From: Fen-1258 sp964449775
GTDB taxonomy: Bacteria > Bacteroidota > Ignavibacteria > Ignavibacteriales > Melioribacteraceae
Assembly (NCBI GenBank): GCA_964449775.1
Contig: CAYVBQ010000004.1
Span: forward strand, 62,001 to 126,000
DNA length: 64,000 nucleotides
Direction of reading: 5' to 3'
A program made the position numbers and the translations under genes. The notes beneath the pieces were generated by a model. It worked only from the letters and a program-made list of their open reading frames with translations, was not told the DNA's origin and searched no databases. How positions within the stretch are numbered: the first letter of the stretch is position 1; every line of letters starts with the position of its first letter. Of this stretch, positions 60,686 through 64,000 are shown piece after piece.

Positions 60686-63600
60686 ATGAGTCTTTCATCA
60701 CTTAGCATACACCGCCCGGTTCTCTCAATTGTAATGTCACTTACAATTTTATTGCTTGGGGTAATTGGTTTCACTTACCTTGGAGTTAGAGAGTACCCAA
60801 GTATCGACCCGCCGATTATTACAGTTGGAGTTTCTTATACCGGTGCGAATGCGGATATAATTGAATCACAGATCACTGAACCTCTTGAAGAAAGCATCAA
60901 CGGTATTCCGGGAATTCGTTCTATCACTTCAACAAGTAGAGACGGAAGAAGCTCTATCACTGTGGAGTTCAATGTTGACGTGAATTTAGAAGATGCGGCG
61001 AACGATGTTCGTGATAGAGTTTCTCGCGCTGTATCAAATTTACCACCCGATGCCGATCCGCCGGTTGTTACTAAAGCGGATGCAGATGCAAATCCGATTC
61101 TTTATTTCACATTGAAAAGCGACTCGAAAAATTTGCTCGAGCTTTCAGATATTGCCTCAAACATTTTTAAAGAAAGATTACAAACCATTCCCGGTGTAAG
61201 TCAAGTTTCTATTTTTGGCGAGAAGAGATACTCGATGCGTCTGTGGTTAGACCCTTACAAGATGGCTTCATTAAAAGTTTCTGCATCCGACATTCGTTCA
61301 GCCCTTAGCAGTGAAAATGTTGAACTTCCTTCAGGAAGAATCGAAGGAACAAATACTGAAATGACGATTCGAACAAAAGGAAGAATGCTTACACCTCAAG
61401 AGTTTAATAATCTTATTATAAGAGAAGACCGAGGAGAGTTTGTTCGTCTATCAGATATTGGTTATGCGGTGCTTGGACCGGAGAATGAATATTCGATTAT
61501 AAAGCGAGACGGAATTCCGATGATAGGCGTGGTAATAACACCTCAACCCGGGTCAAATCATATTGATATAGCAGATGAATGTTACAAAAGAGTTGAACAG
61601 ATAAAGAGAGATATTCCTTCCGACATCGAAATCGGAATCAGTTCCGATTCAACAAGGTATATACGCAAGTCAATTGGAGAAGTGGAAGAAACAATTATTA
61701 TTGCGTTCATACTTGTTATCTTGATTATTTTTCTATTCTTAAGAGATTGGCGAACAACGATTATCCCAATTTTGGCAATACCAATTTCACTCATCGGCGC
61801 GTTCTTCATTATGTATTTTATGAATTTCACAATAAACGTATTAACGCTTCTGGGAATTGTGCTGGCAATTGGATTAGTTGTTGATGATGCGATTGTTGTT
61901 CTTGAGAATATCTACAAGAAGATTGAAGACGGAATGGAGCCGATGGAAGCCGGTATGAAAGGTTCCGCGGAAATTTTCTTTGCCATCATATCAACAACAG
62001 TTGCGCTTGCAGTTGTGTTTTTGCCAATCATCTTTCTTCAAGGATTAACGGGAAGATTGTTCCGTGAGTTTGGAATTGTCATCGCAAGCTCCGTTATAAT
62101 CTCGGCATTCGTTGCACTAACACTCACCCCGATGTTGAGTACACGAATCATTAAACGCCGTGCGCATCACAGCAAGTTTTATCAATTAACAGAACCCTTC
62201 TTTGTAAAATTCATCTCCGCATACGAAAGAACTCTTTCGTCCTTTCTTAAAAAACGCTGGCTTGGTTTTGTGATTATGGGCGCGACTATTTTGTCGGTTG
62301 CTGTAATCTTTCCTTTGCTGCAAACAGAGCTGGCGCCGATTGAAGATAGAAACGAGATTCGGGTCAACACAACAACACTTGAAGGATCCACATATAACTT
62401 CACATATAATTTTATGGATAAACTTTACGATCTAGTTGATGAGAAAGTGCCCGAGAAAGAATCCTCACTGATGGGTGTTGCAATGGGTTTTGGTGGAGGC
62501 GGAAGCAACTCGGGATTTATCCGAATTACACTTGTTGATCGAGAAAAACGTAATCGTTCCCAACAAAAAATATTCGAGGATTTAACAAAGCAAGTTAATA
62601 GACTCAGCGATGGAAGAACATTCGTAACTCAAGCACAGACAATTGGCACTCAGCGCGGAGGCGGATTGCCTATTCAATACGTCGTTCAGTCTCCAACGAT
62701 AGAAAAATTGCGCGAGATCATTCCTAAATTTTTAGATGAAGCACGAAAAGAACCAACCTTTGCACAAGTGGATGTGAATTTGAAATTCAGCAAACCGGAA
62801 CTTGCTCTCGAAATAGACCGTTCGAAGGCTCGTGAGCTTGGTGTTGCTGTTGTTGATATCGCACAAACATTGCAGCTGGGGCTGAGCGGTCAGCGTTACG
62901 GTTATTTTATAATGAACGGAAAACAATATCAGATCATCGGTCAGATCGCAAAAGAGTACCGCGCCAAACCTCTCGATTTGCAATCGCTTTATGTTAAAAC
63001 CCGCAAAGGCGAATTGATTCAGCTTGATAATTTTATCACAGTCAAGACCCAAAGTACGCCGCCGCAACTTTACAGATTTAACCGTTATGTCTCTGCAACT
63101 TTTTCTGCCAGCTTGTCACCCGGTAAAACTATAGGTGATGGAATTACAGCGATGGATAAAATTGCAGCGAAAGTTTTAGATAAATCATTTGCGACCGCTC
63201 TTACCGGTACGTCAAAGGATTTTGTGGAAAGTTCATCAAGTCTTCTATTTACTTTTATCCTTGCGCTCACTCTTCTTTATCTAATTCTTGCAGCTCAATT
63301 CGAAAGTTTTCGAGATCCATTCATCATCATGTTCACAGTTCCTCTTGCAATTGCGGGGGCATTGATTTCATTATTCATTTTTAATCAAACGATGAACATA
63401 TTCAGCAATATTGGTTTGGTAATGTTAATTGGGCTTGTTACGAAGAATGGAATTTTAATAGTTGAATTTGCGAATCAGAAAAAAGCTCAGGGACTCTCTG
63501 TAATTGATGCGGTGCGGATGGCGGCGGTTCTTAGATTCCGTCCAATTTTGATGACGAGTCTTGCAACAATACTTGGAACTTTGCCAATAGCTTTAGCGCT

Positions 63601-63754
63601 TGGCGCCGGAGCCGAAAGCCGTGTATCGATGGGTATTGCTGTTATCGGTGGTTTAACGTTTTCCACGATCTTAACGTTGTTCGTTATTCCGGCGGTGTAC
63701 ACTTACTTCTCTGAAAAAACAAAGGACGTTTCGAATGTTACGGAAGCAAAATAA
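60686..63754 (+). CDS. RND efflux pump, inner-membrane permease (HAE1/AcrB type)
   Basis: The 1022-residue product is a full-length RND permease. It has a first membrane helix (VLSIVMSLTILLLGVIGFTYLG), the porter loop 1 motif ESQITEPLEESINGIPGIRS, the proton-relay Asp pair in AIGLVVDDAIVVLENI in TM4, and the second loop and helices 7-12 (GLVMLIGLVTKNGILIVEFA, LATILGTLPIALALGAGAE). The pump exports drugs, detergents or lipids with the proton gradient, through the adaptor encoded upstream and a TolC-like channel, which the cut gene at 63943 may encode. The substrate range is not predictable. Confidence 0.96.
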   Translation: MSLSSLSIHRPVLSIVMSLTILLLGVIGFTYLGVREYPSIDPPIITVGVSYTGANADIIESQITEPLEESINGIPGIRSITSTSRDGRSSITVEFNVDVNLEDAANDVRDRVSRAVSNLPPDADPPVVTKADADANPILYFTLKSDSKNLLELSDIASNIFKERLQTIPGVSQVSIFGEKRYSMRLWLDPYKMASLKVSASDIRSALSSENVELPSGRIEGTNTEMTIRTKGRMLTPQEFNNLIIREDRGEFVRLSDIGYAVLGPENEYSIIKRDGIPMIGVVITPQPGSNHIDIADECYKRVEQIKRDIPSDIEIGISSDSTRYIRKSIGEVEETIIIAFILVILIIFLFLRDWRTTIIPILAIPISLIGAFFIMYFMNFTINVLTLLGIVLAIGLVVDDAIVVLENIYKKIEDGMEPMEAGMKGSAEIFFAIISTTVALAVVFLPIIFLQGLTGRLFREFGIVIASSVIISAFVALTLTPMLSTRIIKRRAHHSKFYQLTEPFFVKFISAYERTLSSFLKKRWLGFVIMGATILSVAVIFPLLQTELAPIEDRNEIRVNTTTLEGSTYNFTYNFMDKLYDLVDEKVPEKESSLMGVAMGFGGGGSNSGFIRITLVDREKRNRSQQKIFEDLTKQVNRLSDGRTFVTQAQTIGTQRGGGLPIQYVVQSPTIEKLREIIPKFLDEARKEPTFAQVDVNLKFSKPELALEIDRSKARELGVAVVDIAQTLQLGLSGQRYGYFIMNGKQYQIIGQIAKEYRAKPLDLQSLYVKTRKGELIQLDNFITVKTQSTPPQLYRFNRYVSATFSASLSPGKTIGDGITAMDKIAAKVLDKSFATALTGTSKDFVESSSSLLFTFILALTLLYLILAAQFESFRDPFIIMFTVPLAIAGALISLFIFNQTMNIFSNIGLVMLIGLVTKNGILIVEFANQKKAQGLSVIDAVRMAAVLRFRPILMTSLATILGTLPIALALGAGAESRVSMGIAVIGGLTFSTILTLFVIPAVYTYFSEKTKDVSNVTEAK

Positions 63755-63808
63755 ATTTTAATAGAATACGAGTTAGACAGTTAATCACGAATCATTTGTG
63801 AAGATACG

Positions 63809-63898
63809 TTTACCCCATGGAATAGCATTTGTGTTTTTGAAACAATTTGATTCTTAATTTATTCCACGGGGTGAATCCGCGTAATCCGTGTTCTATTT
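63809..63898. repeat. Dispersed intergenic repeat (AATCCGCGT family)
   Basis: TTTACCCCATGGAATA (63809-63824) is mirrored by TATTCCACGGGGTGAA (63860-63875) with one mismatch in the middle and one at the end. It is followed by TCCGCGTAATCCGTGTTC, the shared right-hand end of the family. It lies between the RND pump and the next gene. Confidence 0.65.
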
Positions 63899-63942
63899 CT
63901 TTTGGAGTTTTAATTTAATTCATAGTAGTTATGGAGTGACAA

Positions 63943-64000
63943 GTGAAGATCAAAAGTTTTTTCATACTTGGAATTTTCTTTCTTTCGTTAGCTCAAATCT
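63943..64000 (+). CDS. Start of an exported protein, probably the efflux outer-membrane channel
   Basis: A frame starting with GTG, with GGAG 6 bases upstream, encodes a signal peptide (VKIKSFFILGIFFLSLAQI) and runs off the right edge. Position after an RND adaptor and pump suggests a TolC-like channel, but only 19 residues are visible, so the identity is a guess from context. Confidence 0.55.
   Translation, partial: MKIKSFFILGIFFLSLAQI

Overview
The window looks like a piece of chromosome from an AT-rich member of the Ignavibacteria/Chlorobi side of the Bacteroidota. The main evidence is a set of long secreted proteins ending in the type A sorting domain of the type IX secretion system (T9SS), with the NYPNPFNPST-type motif typical of Ignavibacteria. 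TonB-dependent receptors with carboxypeptidase-regulatory N-domains, a TonB receptor/DUF4249 pair, DUF5916, DUF4252 and the rpmH-rnpA-yidD-yidC order fit the same assignment. I saw no tRNA, rRNA, CRISPR array, transposase or phage gene.

Layout. 0-5.1 kb, minus strand: a cut secreted protein, a tiny lipoprotein, a CBM9/DUF5916 outer-membrane protein, and an overlapping ECF sigma / anti-sigma-like / DUF4252 operon. 5.2-7 kb, plus strand: a VOC protein, a PD-(D/E)XK-like protein, a helical-repeat protein, and a 31-codon four-helix-bundle remnant enclosed by two blocks of 7-bp repeats. 7-12.5 kb, minus: a patatin-barrel fusion, then yidC, yidD, rnpA, rpmH. 13-32 kb, minus: five T9SS cargo proteins (one carries SdrD-B-like, choice-of-anchor A and beta-propeller domains, two are nucleases), interrupted by rlmD and a methyltransferase. 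32-35 kb: a TonB receptor. 35-36 kb, plus: a copper pair, SCO1 (with an in-frame TGA) and PCuAC. 36-40 kb, minus: a 5'-nucleotidase and an SPFH/unknown/Arc-like cluster with a clear promoter. 40-42 kb, plus: DUF6599 and a Tat-exported DUF362 protein. 42-44 kb, minus: a cold-shock protein and a GAF histidine kinase. 44-53 kb, plus: TonB receptor/DUF4249, a nitroreductase, an active plus inactive M16 peptidase pair, and an exported alpha/beta hydrolase. 53-58 kb, plus: a visibly more GC-rich operon of alkyl-DHAP-synthase-like flavoprotein, glycerol-3-phosphate dehydrogenase and FGGY kinase. 58-64 kb: a BASS-type transporter and an RND efflux system running off the right edge.

The most unusual signal is a set of heptanucleotide tandem repeats at several places. 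Two of them lie inside the C-terminal sorting domains of neighbouring T9SS cargo genes (about 19.83 and 21.12 kb). In both, the sorting domain is out of frame, the intact remainder follows in another frame, and a change of one 7-bp unit would restore it. This is the signature expected of a phase-variable secretion/anchoring switch, although an assembly error is the alternative. A second theme, as inference, is use of extracellular nucleic acid: two T9SS-type secreted nucleases, a TonB receptor and a 5'-nucleotidase lie within about 18 kb.
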